A DNA stretch of 44,209 nt from assembly GCA_024690965.1 (NCBI GenBank), contig JAILOG010000020.1:1-44209 (forward strand). The letters run 5' to 3'. The DNA is from Clostridiales bacterium. GTDB lineage: Bacteria; Bacillota; Clostridia; Oscillospirales; Acutalibacteraceae. The notes below the pieces were generated by a model. It was not told where the DNA came from. It saw only the letters and a program-made list of their open reading frames with translations, and did not search any database. This document shows positions 16,018 through 25,742 of this stretch, in pieces. Positions within the stretch are counted from its first letter, which is position 1. Each line of letters begins with the position of its first letter. The position numbers and the translations under genes are program-made.

Positions 16018-17172
16018 ATGGCTGAAAAATCTAAAATAAAAGACAAAGAAGCACCGTCAATGACAAAAGAAAAAGCTCTTGAAACGGCAATAACCCAAAT
16101 AGAAAAACGCTACGGAAAAGGCGCTGTTATGCGTTTGGGGCAAAACAAGGCAATGGTTGTAGACGCAATTCCCACAGGCTCTCTTACACTTGATATAGCG
16201 CTGGGAATAGGCGGTCTGCCGCGCGGCAGAATTGTAGAAATATACGGACCCGAATCTTCGGGAAAAACCACGCTTTCACTTCATTGTGTGGCGGAAGCGC
16301 AAAAGAAGGGCGGCACGGCGGCGTTTATAGACGTTGAGCACGCGCTTGACCCCGTTTACGCAAATAACCTCGGCGTAGATGTAGATTCTCTCATCGTTTC
16401 TCAGCCCGATACAGGCGAAGACGCACTTGAGATAGCCGAAATGCTCATTCGCTCAGGCAGCGTGGATATAATTGTAATCGATTCCGTTGCCGCGCTTGTA
16501 CCCAGAGCGGAAATAGAAGGCGATATGGGCAGCGCTCACGTAGGCTTGCAGGCAAGACTTATGTCGCAGGCGTTAAGAAAGCTTACAGGCGCGCTTTCAA
16601 AATCCAACTGTGTCGCGATATTTATTAATCAGTTAAGAGAAAAAGTAGGCGTTGTATACGGTAACCCCGAGGTCACCCCGGGCGGACGCGCGCTGAAATT
16701 CTATTCTTCCGTGCGTATAGACGTAAGAAAAGTCGAGGTAATCAAAAACGGCACAATGCCTATCGGCGCGCACACAAGAGCAAAGGTAGTCAAAAACAAA
16801 ATGGCGCCTCCTTTTAAAGAGGCTGAGTTTGATATTATGTACGGCACTGGAATATCAAGAATAAGCGAGTTGCTTGATTTGGCGGTTGAGATAGATGTAA
16901 TAGAGAAAAGCGGTTCCTGGTTCTCATATAAGGGACAAAGACTCGGGCAGGGCAGAGAAAATGTTAAGGATATTCTCATTCAGAATCCCGATATGGCAAA
17001 AGAGATAGAAGAAATTGTTATGGAAAATATGGATAAGGTTGCCGAGCTTGCTTTAAAGGGCAAAAAGGCGAAAAAAGACTTGCTGAAGAAGTCCGATAAT
17101 GAAGACGCAACATCAAACGAGCCCGCGGAGCAGCCCAAACCTTCAATTGACATAATGGTTGACGACGAATAA
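16018..17172 (+). CDS. recA: Recombinase A
   Basis: The 384-residue RecA has the Walker A GPESSGKT (77-84), the Walker B-like strand [14 protein letters not shown], the L1/L2 DNA-binding loops (EGDMG...; [20 protein letters not shown]) and a C-terminal acidic region. It performs ATP-dependent strand exchange and activates LexA self-cleavage. The start is the ATG at 16018 after AAAGGAG. A longer in-frame reading from 15940 would start on the promoter itself. The N-terminal region is about 14 residues longer than in E. coli, as in many Firmicutes. It is followed 5 nt later by recX. Confidence 0.97.
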   Translation: MAEKSKIKDKEAPSMTKEKALETAITQIEKRYGKGAVMRLGQNKAMVVDAIPTGSLTLDIALGIGGLPRGRIVEIYGPESSGKTTLSLHCVAEAQKKGGTAAFIDVEHALDPVYANNLGVDVDSLIVSQPDTGEDALEIAEMLIRSGSVDIIVIDSVAALVPRAEIEGDMGSAHVGLQARLMSQALRKLTGALSKSNCVAIFINQLREKVGVVYGNPEVTPGGRALKFYSSVRIDVRKVEVIKNGTMPIGAHTRAKVVKNKMAPPFKEAEFDIMYGTGISRISELLDLAVEIDVIEKSGSWFSYKGQRLGQGRENVKDILIQNPDMAKEIEEIVMENMDKVAELALKGKKAKKDLLKKSDNEDATSNEPAEQPKPSIDIMVDDE

Positions 17173-17177
17173 CGTAA

Positions 17178-17819
17178 ATGGAAATTACCGCTATTGAAAA
17201 AAGAAGAAAATCACTTTGCGCGGTTTATATTGACGGCGAATATGCGCTTGATTTAGACAAAAACGTAACGCTTGAACACGCGCTTTTTCCGGGACAGCAA
17301 ATAACCGACGAGGAACTTTATGCGCTTAAAAGCGAATCCGACCAAAGACGCGCAAAGGAAAAAGCGCTGTGGCTTTTATCCTTGCAGGATTACAGCCGTA
17401 AAAGCCTGCGTGACAAGCTTATAAAAGACTATGGTGAGCAGGCGACCGAAAGCACACTTGAAAGACTTGAAAAATTATCTTTGATCGATGATGAAAGATA
17501 CGCGCGCGCATATGCGAAAGATCTGTTTGTAATCAAAAAGCTTTCCGCGAGAGCCGTTAAATATAAGCTTATTGAAAAGGGAATAGACCGTACTTTGGCG
17601 CAGGAAATAACCGACGAATTTGATCCTGATGAGGAACAGCAAATATACGACCTTTTGAACACTAAGTATATAAAAAATATGTTTGATGAAAAAGGACGTT
17701 GCCGAACAATAAGCGCTTTGCAGCGTATGGGATACGCCTATTCTGTTATAAGGTCGGCGTTTGACGAATTCGACGCGGAAAACGGGTATATAAAGGATGA
17801 TGAATACTATGAAAGCTAA
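17178..17819 (+). CDS. recX: Regulatory protein RecX
   Basis: The 213-residue protein has the three-helix repeat layout of RecX, including KEKALWLLSLQDYSRKSL, and modules resembling LIDDERYARAYAKDL and GIDRTLAQEI. RecX binds RecA filaments and tunes their activity. It starts 5 nt after recA with little ribosome binding site of its own, consistent with translational coupling. Its end overlaps the rimO start by 11 nt. Confidence 0.9.
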   Translation: MEITAIEKRRKSLCAVYIDGEYALDLDKNVTLEHALFPGQQITDEELYALKSESDQRRAKEKALWLLSLQDYSRKSLRDKLIKDYGEQATESTLERLEKLSLIDDERYARAYAKDLFVIKKLSARAVKYKLIEKGIDRTLAQEITDEFDPDEEQQIYDLLNTKYIKNMFDEKGRCRTISALQRMGYAYSVIRSAFDEFDAENGYIKDDEYYES

Positions 17820-19134
17820 AATTTCAATGGTGTGCCTTGGGTGCGCCAAAAACAGAGTAGACGGCGAAATGCTTTTGTATACTTTAAAAGATTCGGGCTT
17901 TGAAATAGTATCTCAGCCTGAGGATGCCGATGTTGTTATTGTTAACACGTGCGGATTTATCGAGTCGGCGAAAAAGGAAAGCATAGACGAGATAATAGAA
18001 CTGGGATATCTGAAACAGGAAGGAAAAATTAAGGCTATAATTGTTACAGGCTGTCTTGCGGAGCGTTACAGAGATGAAATATTAAAAGAAATGCCAGAAG
18101 CGGACGCGGTTGTAGGCATAGGCTCAAACTCAAATATAGCGGAAGTAGTTAACGAAGTGCTTGAAAAACACAGAATAAGCCGATACGACGATAAAGAAAA
18201 GCTTCCCCTTTGCGGCGGAAGAATACAGAGCACGCCGCATTATTATTCATATTTAAAAATTGCGGAAGGCTGCGACAACAGGTGCGCTTATTGCGCCATA
18301 CCGCTGATAAGAGGCGGGTTTAGAAGCAGACCCATGGACGATATTATATCTGAAGCGCAGACGCTTGCGAAAAACGGAGTTAAAGAGCTTATAGTAATAG
18401 CGCAGGACACCACACGCTACGGAACAGACATAGGCGGAAAGCCTATGCTTTCACAGCTTTTGCGTGGGCTTTGCAAAATTGACGGCATACGCTGGATAAG
18501 GCTTCTTTATTGCTATCCCGACAGAATTGATGATGAATTACTTCAAACAATTGCAAGCGAGGATAAGATACTGAAATATATAGATCTGCCGCTTCAGCAT
18601 TGCAGTAAAAACGTTTTGCGCGCAATGAACCGGAACGGTGACAGGGAAAGCATATCCGCGCTTATAAGGCACATAAGGGAAATGATACCCGGCGTTGTTT
18701 TGAGAACAACGCTTATTACGGGCTTTCCCGGTGAAAGTGAAGATGATTTTGAGCAGTTGTCCGAATTTGTTAATGAAATGAAATTTGAACGCCTCGGCTG
18801 TTTTGCGTATTCCCGTGAAGAAGATACCCCTGCCTACGATATGCCGAATCAGATAGACGAGGAAATAAAACAGCACCGTTGTGATCTTATAATGCAGCAG
18901 CAACAGCTCATTATGGAGCGTTACAACGATAAGCTTGTCGGAACATCCGCGGTGGTATTGTGCGAGGGGTATGACCGTGTGGCTGAGTGTTATGTGGGGC
19001 GCACCGCGGCAGACTCTCCCGATGTGGACGGAAATATATTCTTCTATTCGGAGAAATCTCCCGAGCCGGGCGATCTTGTAACCGTGAAAATAGACGAATA
19101 CATAGGCTGTGATCCAATAGGCACACAGGTATAA
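17809..19134 (+). CDS. rimO: Ribosomal protein S12 methylthiotransferase
   Basis: The 441-residue radical SAM enzyme methylthiolates an aspartate of ribosomal protein S12. The N-terminal UPF0004 cluster cysteines are C12 (LGCAKN), C48 (NTCGF) and C82 (TGCLAER). The radical SAM cysteines are C155, C159 and C162 (EGCDNRCAYC). A C-terminal TRAM domain ends with DEYIGCDPIG. The SLGC-type N-terminus and short length separate RimO from MiaB. I choose the ATG at 17809, because family members begin right before the first cysteine motif; ATGs at 17797 and 17800 abut the AAAGGA site. Confidence 0.92.
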   Translation: MKAKISMVCLGCAKNRVDGEMLLYTLKDSGFEIVSQPEDADVVIVNTCGFIESAKKESIDEIIELGYLKQEGKIKAIIVTGCLAERYRDEILKEMPEADAVVGIGSNSNIAEVVNEVLEKHRISRYDDKEKLPLCGGRIQSTPHYYSYLKIAEGCDNRCAYCAIPLIRGGFRSRPMDDIISEAQTLAKNGVKELIVIAQDTTRYGTDIGGKPMLSQLLRGLCKIDGIRWIRLLYCYPDRIDDELLQTIASEDKILKYIDLPLQHCSKNVLRAMNRNGDRESISALIRHIREMIPGVVLRTTLITGFPGESEDDFEQLSEFVNEMKFERLGCFAYSREEDTPAYDMPNQIDEEIKQHRCDLIMQQQQLIMERYNDKLVGTSAVVLCEGYDRVAECYVGRTAADSPDVDGNIFFYSEKSPEPGDLVTVKIDEYIGCDPIGTQV

Positions 19135-19167
19135 TAATATGCAAATATACAATAAAGAAGGTATTTA

Positions 19168-19758
19168 ATGAATCTTCCCAATAAACTTACGATTTTAAGA
19201 ATATGCCTTGTGCCTTTTATGGTAGCATCGCTTTTGTGCGACTCTTTACCGCACAGGTTTTTAATTGCGGGGCTTATTTTCGGCGCCGCATCGCTTACAG
19301 ATTTGTTCGACGGAAAAATTGCAAGAAAAAGAAATCTTGTAACGAGCTTCGGCAAATTTGCGGACCCCCTTGCGGATAAAATTCTTGTAATATCTGCGCT
19401 TTGCTGTTTTGTGGACTTAAGGCTTATAAGCAGTGTTGCGGTAATACTTGTGCTTTTCAGGGAATTTGCCGTTACCTCAATACGTTTGGTTGCTGCTCAA
19501 AACGGCGAAGTGATAAGCGCGAATATGTGGGGCAAGGCAAAAACGGTAAGTCAGATGACAGCCGTTATAGTTGTGTTTGTAACGCAATATTTTGCCCAGC
19601 TGTGTGAAATGGGTATTATTCCGCTTTCAATAAATGATAATATTCTTACGTTCATTTACGTTATAAATAATATATGCGTATGGATCTCGGTTGCACTCAC
19701 CCTGATATCGGGAATAATATATATAAAAGACAATTTTAAATATATTAACAATATGTGA
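19168..19758 (+). CDS. pgsA: CDP-diacylglycerol--glycerol-3-phosphate 3-phosphatidyltransferase
   Basis: The 196-residue membrane protein carries the full CDP-alcohol phosphotransferase signature DG-x2-AR-x8-G-x3-D-x3-D (DLFDGKIAR ... GKFADPLAD, about 47-73), with four to six hydrophobic segments around it. It makes phosphatidylglycerol phosphate, the committed step of phosphatidylglycerol synthesis. It starts 33 nt after rimO with a GAAGG site and is followed 20 nt later by cysE. The pgsA assignment over other family members rests on the start MNLPNKLTILRI, typical of PgsA. Confidence 0.9.
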   Translation: MNLPNKLTILRICLVPFMVASLLCDSLPHRFLIAGLIFGAASLTDLFDGKIARKRNLVTSFGKFADPLADKILVISALCCFVDLRLISSVAVILVLFREFAVTSIRLVAAQNGEVISANMWGKAKTVSQMTAVIVVFVTQYFAQLCEMGIIPLSINDNILTFIYVINNICVWISVALTLISGIIYIKDNFKYINNM

Positions 19759-19778
19759 TTATTTGGGTGATATAAGCA

Positions 19779-20468
19779 ATGTTCAATAAATTAAAAACAG
19801 AACTGAGATCCGTAATGAACAGGGATCCCGCCGCAAAAAGCATGGCGGAAGTGTATTTTTTGTATCCGGGTTATAAAGCAGTAAGGCGTTACCGCAGAGC
19901 GCATTGGTTTTATAAAAGAGGGCTTACGTTTATTGCGAGGATTATCTCACAAAGAGCGAAATATCGCACAGGCGTAGAGATACACCCCGGAGCAACCATA
20001 GGCAGAGAGCTGTTTATCGACCACGGAACAGGCGTTGTCATTGGCGAAACAAGCGTTATAGGCGACTGCTGTACCATATACCAAAACGTAACGCTTGGCG
20101 GAACGGGAAAAGACAAGGGCAAACGTCATCCGACTGTGGGAAACAATGTTCTTATCGGCGCGGGGGCGAAAATTTTAGGTCCCATCAAAATAGGCGACAA
20201 CGCGCGAATCGCCGCGGGCGCAGTGGTAATTGAAGATGTTCCCGAAAATGCCACAGCCGTTGGCGTTCCCGCAAAAATTGTGAGAATAAACGGCATAAAG
20301 CCGTCAAGCCTTGACCAGATACACGTCGGCGATCCGATATCACAAAGAATATCAATGCTTGACGACAGGATAAATCAATTAAGCGACAGGGTAACACGCC
20401 TTAATATGTCGTATCAAGATAACAAAGAACAGAAAAAAGAGGAAGGTAACGGTATTGAAGATCTATAA
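19779..20468 (+). CDS. cysE: Serine O-acetyltransferase
   Basis: The 229-residue enzyme makes O-acetylserine, the precursor of cysteine. Its left-handed parallel beta-helix hexapeptide repeats run from about GVEIHPGATIGREL to AAGAVVIEDVPENATAVGVPAKIV. The active-site His segments (EIHPGA; FIDHGTGVVIGE) are intact. The N-terminal helical part is short, as in Firmicutes CysE. The last 40 residues form a charged helical tail. It ends inside the start of cysS with a 14-nt overlap, so cysteine supply and cysteine charging are coupled. Confidence 0.93.
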   Translation: MFNKLKTELRSVMNRDPAAKSMAEVYFLYPGYKAVRRYRRAHWFYKRGLTFIARIISQRAKYRTGVEIHPGATIGRELFIDHGTGVVIGETSVIGDCCTIYQNVTLGGTGKDKGKRHPTVGNNVLIGAGAKILGPIKIGDNARIAAGAVVIEDVPENATAVGVPAKIVRINGIKPSSLDQIHVGDPISQRISMLDDRINQLSDRVTRLNMSYQDNKEQKKEEGNGIEDL

Positions 20469-21855
20469 CACAATGACACGCAAAAAAGAAGAGCTTGTAA
20501 CTTTAAAACCGGGGGTAGTGAACATTTACGCCTGCGGACCGACTGTATACAACTATATTCATATTGGAAACTCACGCCCCGCGTGCGTGTTTGACGTTTT
20601 AAGAAGATATCTTGAATATAAGGGCTACAAGGTGAATTTTGTTCAAAACTTCACAGATATAGACGATAAAATAATAAAAAGAGCAACGGAAGAAAACACC
20701 GATTACATTACCGTTGCGGAGAAATATATCAAAGAGTACAAAACGGACGCGCAGGGACTTAATGTAAGAGAAGCTACCGTTCATCCCCGCGCGACCGAGA
20801 ACATAGATGAGATAATAGACATAATAAAGACGCTTGTTGAAAAAGGTTATGCTTACAGGGCGGAAAACGGCGACGTTTATTTCAGAACGAACAAGTTTTC
20901 GGAATACGGCAAGCTTTCGCACCAGCCGTTGGAAGATCTTGAGGCAGGCGCGCGCATAATGATAGGCGAAATGAAAGAAAACCCGATGGACTTTGCCGTG
21001 TGGAAAGCCGCGAAACCGGGCGAGCCTATGTGGGAGTCTCCTTGGGGCAACGGCAGACCCGGATGGCACATAGAATGTTCCGCGATGGCACGCAAATATC
21101 TCGGTGAAACTATTGATATACACTGCGGCGGTCAGGACCTTATCTTTCCGCACCACGAAAACGAGATCGCTCAAAGTGAGTGCTGTAACGGTGTGCCTTT
21201 TGCGCGCTATTGGATGCATAACGGCTACATTAACGTTGACAACCGCAAAATGAGCAAATCGCTTAATAACTTCTTTACGGTGCGTGATGTCGCGAGTGTA
21301 TACGGGTATGAAGCCATAAGATATCTTATGCTGGCTTCTCATTACCGCAGCCCTATAAATTACAGCACAGATATAATGGATCAGTGCAAAGCGGCTTTGG
21401 AAAGACTGCATAATTGCAGAGATAATTTAAGCTTTATTATTGATAACTCCTCAGGTAAAATGACACCCCAAGAGCAAAAAGCTTTTGAAGAGATGAGCAG
21501 ACACAGAGAACGCTTTTCTTCCGCTATGGACGACGACCTTAACACAGCCGACGCCCTTTCCGTGATATTTGACTTAACAAGAGAAATAAACACAAATGTA
21601 AACGACAAGTCTACAAAAGAGTTTGCCGAGAAATGCGCGGAATTGTTTGACGAGCTTACAGATGTTTTGGGCATAATAAAGAGTGAAAATACCGATTCTC
21701 TTGAGCAAGAGGTGGAAGAGCTTATAGCAAAGCGCACACAGGCGAGAAAAGACAGAGATTTTGCCACAGCAGATATGATACGCGACAAGCTTAAAGAGAT
21801 GAATATAATATTGGAAGATACCCCAATGGGAGTTAAATGGCACAAGGCACAATAA
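20455..21855 (+). CDS. cysS: Cysteinyl-tRNA synthetase
   Basis: The 466-residue class I synthetase has the zinc ligand Cys28 (YACGPT), the HIGN motif (H36-N39), the second zinc region (GGQDLIFPHHENE), and KMSKS at 265-269. It charges tRNA-Cys. The start codon is TTG at 20455, giving MKIYNTMTRKKEE, the usual family N-terminus. GAGGAAGG (20439-20446) lies 8 nt upstream, and the region overlaps the cysE 3' end. The length matches the family with no added domains. Confidence 0.95.
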   Translation: MKIYNTMTRKKEELVTLKPGVVNIYACGPTVYNYIHIGNSRPACVFDVLRRYLEYKGYKVNFVQNFTDIDDKIIKRATEENTDYITVAEKYIKEYKTDAQGLNVREATVHPRATENIDEIIDIIKTLVEKGYAYRAENGDVYFRTNKFSEYGKLSHQPLEDLEAGARIMIGEMKENPMDFAVWKAAKPGEPMWESPWGNGRPGWHIECSAMARKYLGETIDIHCGGQDLIFPHHENEIAQSECCNGVPFARYWMHNGYINVDNRKMSKSLNNFFTVRDVASVYGYEAIRYLMLASHYRSPINYSTDIMDQCKAALERLHNCRDNLSFIIDNSSGKMTPQEQKAFEEMSRHRERFSSAMDDDLNTADALSVIFDLTREINTNVNDKSTKEFAEKCAELFDELTDVLGIIKSENTDSLEQEVEELIAKRTQARKDRDFATADMIRDKLKEMNIILEDTPMGVKWHKAQ

Positions 21856-21898
21856 TTTGTAAATACCCGATAATATGTGCGTAAAGGATGTATAAAAT

Positions 21899-24800
21899 AT
21901 GAGCTTTACACATCTTCATGTTCACAGCGAATACAGCCTGCTTGATGGTGCGTGCAGGCTGAAGGATTTAATTAAACGAGTAAAAGAGCTTAACCAAAGC
22001 GCCGTGGCTGTAACAGACCACGGCGTTATGTACGGCGTTGTGGATTTTTACAGGCTTGCAAAAGAGGAAGGCATAAAGCCAATAATCGGTTGTGAGGTGT
22101 ATGTCGCGCAGGGTTCAAGATTAAGCAAAACCGTCGCGGACAGAAGCTCGTATCATATGATATTGCTTTGCAAAAACGAACAGGGTTACAAAAATTTGAT
22201 ATATATGGTTTCTAAGGCGTGGACGGAAGGCTTTTATTATAAGCCCAGAATAGACGAGGAGCTTTTAAAGGAACACCACGAAGGGCTTATTTGCCTGTCC
22301 GCGTGCCTCGCGGGTGAAATTCCTTCGCTCATCGAGTCCGGCGATTACTCAGGAGCAAAAAGCAAGGCTGAATATTATGACAATTTGTTTGGCAGAGGTA
22401 ATTTCTATCTGGAGCTGCAAAACCACGGTATCGCTGCGCAGCAGACCGTAAACAAAGAGCTTATAACCATTTCAAAAGAAACGGGAATACCGCTTGTCGT
22501 TACAAACGACAGTCATTATATTTCTAAAGAGGACAGCCGTGTTCAGCAGGTGCTTTTGTGCATACAAACGGGTCATAAACTTAGCGACGACGACAAAATG
22601 GAATTTGAGACAGAAGAATTCTATATAAAATCCGAGGAAGAAATGAGAGCGGCTTTTCCCGGACTTGATGATGAACCATTCAACAATACCCAAAAAATCG
22701 CCGAAATGTGCAATCTTGAGTTTGAATTCGGAAAAACAAAGCTTCCCAATTACGAAGTGCCCAATAACGAAAACCATTATGAGTATTTTAAGCGCAAATG
22801 CTACGAGGGCTTATATAAACGCTACGGCGAAAACCCCGATAAGAGCATTATCGACAGACTTGAATATGAGCTTTCGGTCATTAACAAAATGGGATTTACG
22901 GATTATTTTTTGATAGTTCAGGATTTTGTGAATTACGCGAAAAGCAAAAAGATACCCGTGGGACCCGGCAGAGGCTCGGGCGCAGGCTCAATAGCCGCCT
23001 ACTGTATAGGTATTACGGGAATAGACCCCATTAAATACGACTTATATTTTGAGCGTTTTCTTAACCCCGAAAGGGTAAGTATGCCCGATTTTGACATCGA
23101 CTTCTGCAAGCGGCGCAGACAAGAGGTCATAGACTACGTTATAGACAAATACGGCTCAGATCACGTGGCGCAGATAGTCGCTTTCGGAACGATGGCGGCA
23201 AAGGCGGCTGTGCGTGACGTAGGCAGAGTGCTTGACGTACCCTACGCAACTGTAAACTCAGTCGCAAAGCTTATACCTTTCGATTTATCTATGACTTTGG
23301 AGCGCGCTCTGGCGGAATCTAAAGAACTCAAACAAAGATACGACACCGACCCTCAGATTTATGAGCTCATAAATTTGGCTATGAAACTGGAGGGTATGCC
23401 CCGGCACGCCACCACTCACGCCGCGGGCGTTGTTATAACCGATAAGCCCGTTAGCGATTATGTTCCGCTTTCTATGAATGATAACGCGGTTGTAACGCAG
23501 TATGAGAAAACCAACATAGAAAAGCTGGGGCTTCTTAAAATGGACTTTTTGGGGTTGAGAAATCTCACCCTGTTAAGCGATACCATAGAGCTTATAAAAG
23601 ACAATCACCCCGGATTTTCCCCAAAAGACATTAAAAAGGACGATCCTAAGGTATTTGAAATGCTTTCAAAGGGGCTGTCGGAGGGTGTGTTTCAGTTTGA
23701 GTCCCCCGGTATGAAAAAAGTGCTTGCACAAATGAAGCCGACTTGTATTGAAGACCTTGTCGCGCTTACCTCTCTGTACCGTCCGGGTCCGATGGACTCC
23801 ATACCACAATACATCAAAAACAGGCACAACCCGAAAAATATAACTTACAAACATCCCCTTTTAGAGCCGATACTCAAGGTTACTTACGGCTGCATTGTGT
23901 ATCAGGAGCAGGTAATGCAGATATTCAGAAGCCTCGCGGGTTATTCTCTGGGACGAGCAGATGTTGTAAGACGCGCGATGAGCAAAAAGGACAAAGCCAC
24001 AATGGAGCGCGAAAAAGAGATATTTATAAACGGTTTAAAAGACGAAAACGGCAATATTGTTGTTGAGGGCTGCAAAAGAAGAGGCGTGGACGAAAGAATA
24101 GCGTTGTCTGTTTTTTCCGAAATGGAAAGCTTCGCGAGCTATGCGTTTAACAAATCTCACGCGGCGGCATACGCCAATATTTCTTACGAAACAGCGTGGT
24201 ATAAATGCAAATATACAAAAGAATTTATGTCGGCGCTGCTGACGAGCGTATCGGATAACACAGACAAGCTCAATAAGTACATTACCGAGTGCAAGCGGCT
24301 TGGCATAAAGGTGTTGCCGCCGCACGTAAACGAAAGTGAGCGAGATTTTACCGCCACGCCGCAGGGAATAAGATACGGCTTGATAGCAATAAAAAACCTG
24401 GGCAACAATATGATAAAAGAAATAACAGCCCAAAGAAAAACAGAAAAATTCACGTCTTTTTACGACTTTTGCAAAAGGCTTTGCGGCAAAGGAATGAATA
24501 CGCGTTGCGTTGAAAACATTATAAAATGCGGCGCGCTTGAAGGCCTTGACGCAAACAGAAAGCAAATGCTTCTCTCGGCAAAGAGCATTATGGAACAACT
24601 TGCGTATGAACAGCATAACAACCTTAACGGACAGCTTAATTTGTTCGATTTTTGCTCTGAGGAAGATAAAAAGTCAGCTATGCCCGTTATTCAAAAAGCG
24701 GAAGAATACAGCAAAAAAGACTTGCTTAATATGGAAAAAGAAGTTACGGGTATGTATTTGAGCGGACACCCGCTCAGCGAATATGAGAAGATCATTGAAA

Positions 24801-25393
24801 ACGGAAACTTTGATTTGCTCAGCGACATTACAGCGGGCGGAGAGAACAAAGAGATTTCCGAAGGCAAAACCGTGCATTTGGCGGCAGTTTTGCAAGAGGT
24901 GAGTGTAAGGACCTCGAAAAATAACTCGCGCTTTGCGATAACCGTGATAGAAGATATGACGGGCAGCGCTGAAATGCTTATTTTTTCAAGGGCGTTTGAG
25001 AGTTGCCAATCACAATTAAATGAAGGCGCAGTTGTTGAAATATTTGCGTCAATAAGCACCCAGGATGACAATGTAAAACTAATTTGCAACAGCTTACAGC
25101 CCTTAAAAAATTACAAAAAAACCGCCGATACAAACAAAGAAAAGCTTCAAATTACAGATTACACAAAAATTAAAAGGATTTATTTAAGATTCCCGTCCGA
25201 GAGCAGTAATGAACTTAAAGAGGCGGAGCTTGTTCTTGATGTGTTTACGGGCGGCAGAACACCCGTGTCTTATTATTTTGAAGACACAAAAAGTTATGTT
25301 CATCTTCCCGGACAAAAATGTGTCTTATTGAATGAGCCTATGATAAAAGAACTCAGAAAACGCATAGGGGACGAAAATGTTGTTCTTAAATAA
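21899..25393 (+). CDS. dnaE: DNA polymerase III alpha subunit, DnaE type
   Basis: The 1164-residue protein is a full-length DnaE replicative polymerase. An N-terminal PHP domain begins with the HLHVHSEYSLLDG metal motif. The palm carries PDFDIDF with catalytic aspartates D397 and D399. Finger and thumb regions with the beta-clamp binding segment follow, and an OB-fold lies near residues 990-1070 (VHLAAVLQEV). No exonuclease domain is inserted, which separates it from PolC; Firmicutes usually have both enzymes. The start ATG has AAAGGATG upstream. It follows cysS by 43 nt and may be the last gene of the recA-to-dnaE run. The tRNA gene downstream has its own promoter. Confidence 0.95.
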   Translation: MSFTHLHVHSEYSLLDGACRLKDLIKRVKELNQSAVAVTDHGVMYGVVDFYRLAKEEGIKPIIGCEVYVAQGSRLSKTVADRSSYHMILLCKNEQGYKNLIYMVSKAWTEGFYYKPRIDEELLKEHHEGLICLSACLAGEIPSLIESGDYSGAKSKAEYYDNLFGRGNFYLELQNHGIAAQQTVNKELITISKETGIPLVVTNDSHYISKEDSRVQQVLLCIQTGHKLSDDDKMEFETEEFYIKSEEEMRAAFPGLDDEPFNNTQKIAEMCNLEFEFGKTKLPNYEVPNNENHYEYFKRKCYEGLYKRYGENPDKSIIDRLEYELSVINKMGFTDYFLIVQDFVNYAKSKKIPVGPGRGSGAGSIAAYCIGITGIDPIKYDLYFERFLNPERVSMPDFDIDFCKRRRQEVIDYVIDKYGSDHVAQIVAFGTMAAKAAVRDVGRVLDVPYATVNSVAKLIPFDLSMTLERALAESKELKQRYDTDPQIYELINLAMKLEGMPRHATTHAAGVVITDKPVSDYVPLSMNDNAVVTQYEKTNIEKLGLLKMDFLGLRNLTLLSDTIELIKDNHPGFSPKDIKKDDPKVFEMLSKGLSEGVFQFESPGMKKVLAQMKPTCIEDLVALTSLYRPGPMDSIPQYIKNRHNPKNITYKHPLLEPILKVTYGCIVYQEQVMQIFRSLAGYSLGRADVVRRAMSKKDKATMEREKEIFINGLKDENGNIVVEGCKRRGVDERIALSVFSEMESFASYAFNKSHAAAYANISYETAWYKCKYTKEFMSALLTSVSDNTDKLNKYITECKRLGIKVLPPHVNESERDFTATPQGIRYGLIAIKNLGNNMIKEITAQRKTEKFTSFYDFCKRLCGKGMNTRCVENIIKCGALEGLDANRKQMLLSAKSIMEQLAYEQHNNLNGQLNLFDFCSEEDKKSAMPVIQKAEEYSKKDLLNMEKEVTGMYLSGHPLSEYEKIIENGNFDLLSDITAGGENKEISEGKTVHLAAVLQEVSVRTSKNNSRFAITVIEDMTGSAEMLIFSRAFESCQSQLNEGAVVEIFASISTQDDNVKLICNSLQPLKNYKKTADTNKEKLQITDYTKIKRIYLRFPSESSNELKEAELVLDVFTGGRTPVSYYFEDTKSYVHLPGQKCVLLNEPMIKELRKRIGDENVVLK

Positions 25394-25404
25394 ATAATAT
25401 TTGC

Positions 25405-25433
25405 TTGAAATGCTCGGTATTATCTGATATAAT
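25405..25433 (+). promoter_or_regulatory. Promoter of the tRNA-Gly gene
   Basis: TTGAAA (25405-25410) and TATAAT (25428-25433) have a 17-bp spacer. The start site would be near 25440, 12 bp before the tRNA. Confidence 0.8.
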
Positions 25434-25451
25434 ATCGGCGCAGGCAAATAC

Positions 25452-25525
25452 GCAGGTATAATTTAGTGGTAGAATATCAGCTTCCCAAGCTGAGTATGCG
25501 GGTTCGATTCCCGTTACCTGCTCCA
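25452..25525 (+). tRNA. tRNA-Gly (anticodon CCC)
   Basis: A full cloverleaf folds by hand. The acceptor stem pairs GCAGGTA with TACCTGC. The D stem is ATTT with GAAT, including one G-T pair. The anticodon stem is TCAGC with GCTGA around loop TTCCCAA, giving anticodon CCC (reads GGG). The T stem is GCGGG with CCCGT around TTCGATT. The discriminator is T, and CCA is encoded at 25523-25525. It is a single tRNA gene with its own promoter and terminator. Confidence 0.95.
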
Positions 25526-25548
25526 GCGGCGAGCCGCCGCATCCAATT

Positions 25549-25583
25549 CGCGCTCGGAGATTTTTCCGGGCGCGATATTTTTT
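25549..25583 (+). terminator. Terminator of the tRNA-Gly gene
   Basis: CGCGCTCGGA pairs with TCCGGGCGCG (10 bp with one G-T pair) and is followed by ATATTTTTT, 24 bp after the tRNA. Confidence 0.85.
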
Positions 25584-25618
25584 GCACGCGATGAAGTCAC
25601 TCGCTTCGAAGCGAAAAT

Positions 25619-25644
25619 CCTGTCACGCAAGCGGCAGGTTTTTT
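25619..25644 (+). terminator. Second terminator after the tRNA
   Basis: CCTGTC pairs with GGCAGG over an 8-nt loop, followed by TTTTTT. Together with the preceding terminator it separates the tRNA transcript from the large dockerin gene. Confidence 0.7.
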
Positions 25645-25685
25645 GCATTAATTATACAAATTTCCGTTAAAATAGCCGTAATGCA

Positions 25686-25715
25686 TTGACAATAATCTTG
25701 TCGGTACTATATAAT
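25686..25715 (+). promoter_or_regulatory. Promoter of the large dockerin protein gene
   Basis: TTGACA (25686-25691) and TATAAT (25710-25715) are separated by 18 bp. The strong site GGAGGTG (25731-25737) follows, so the leader would be only about 20 nt. Confidence 0.75.
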
Positions 25716-25742
25716 ATAATTACCAAATTTGGAGGTGTATTT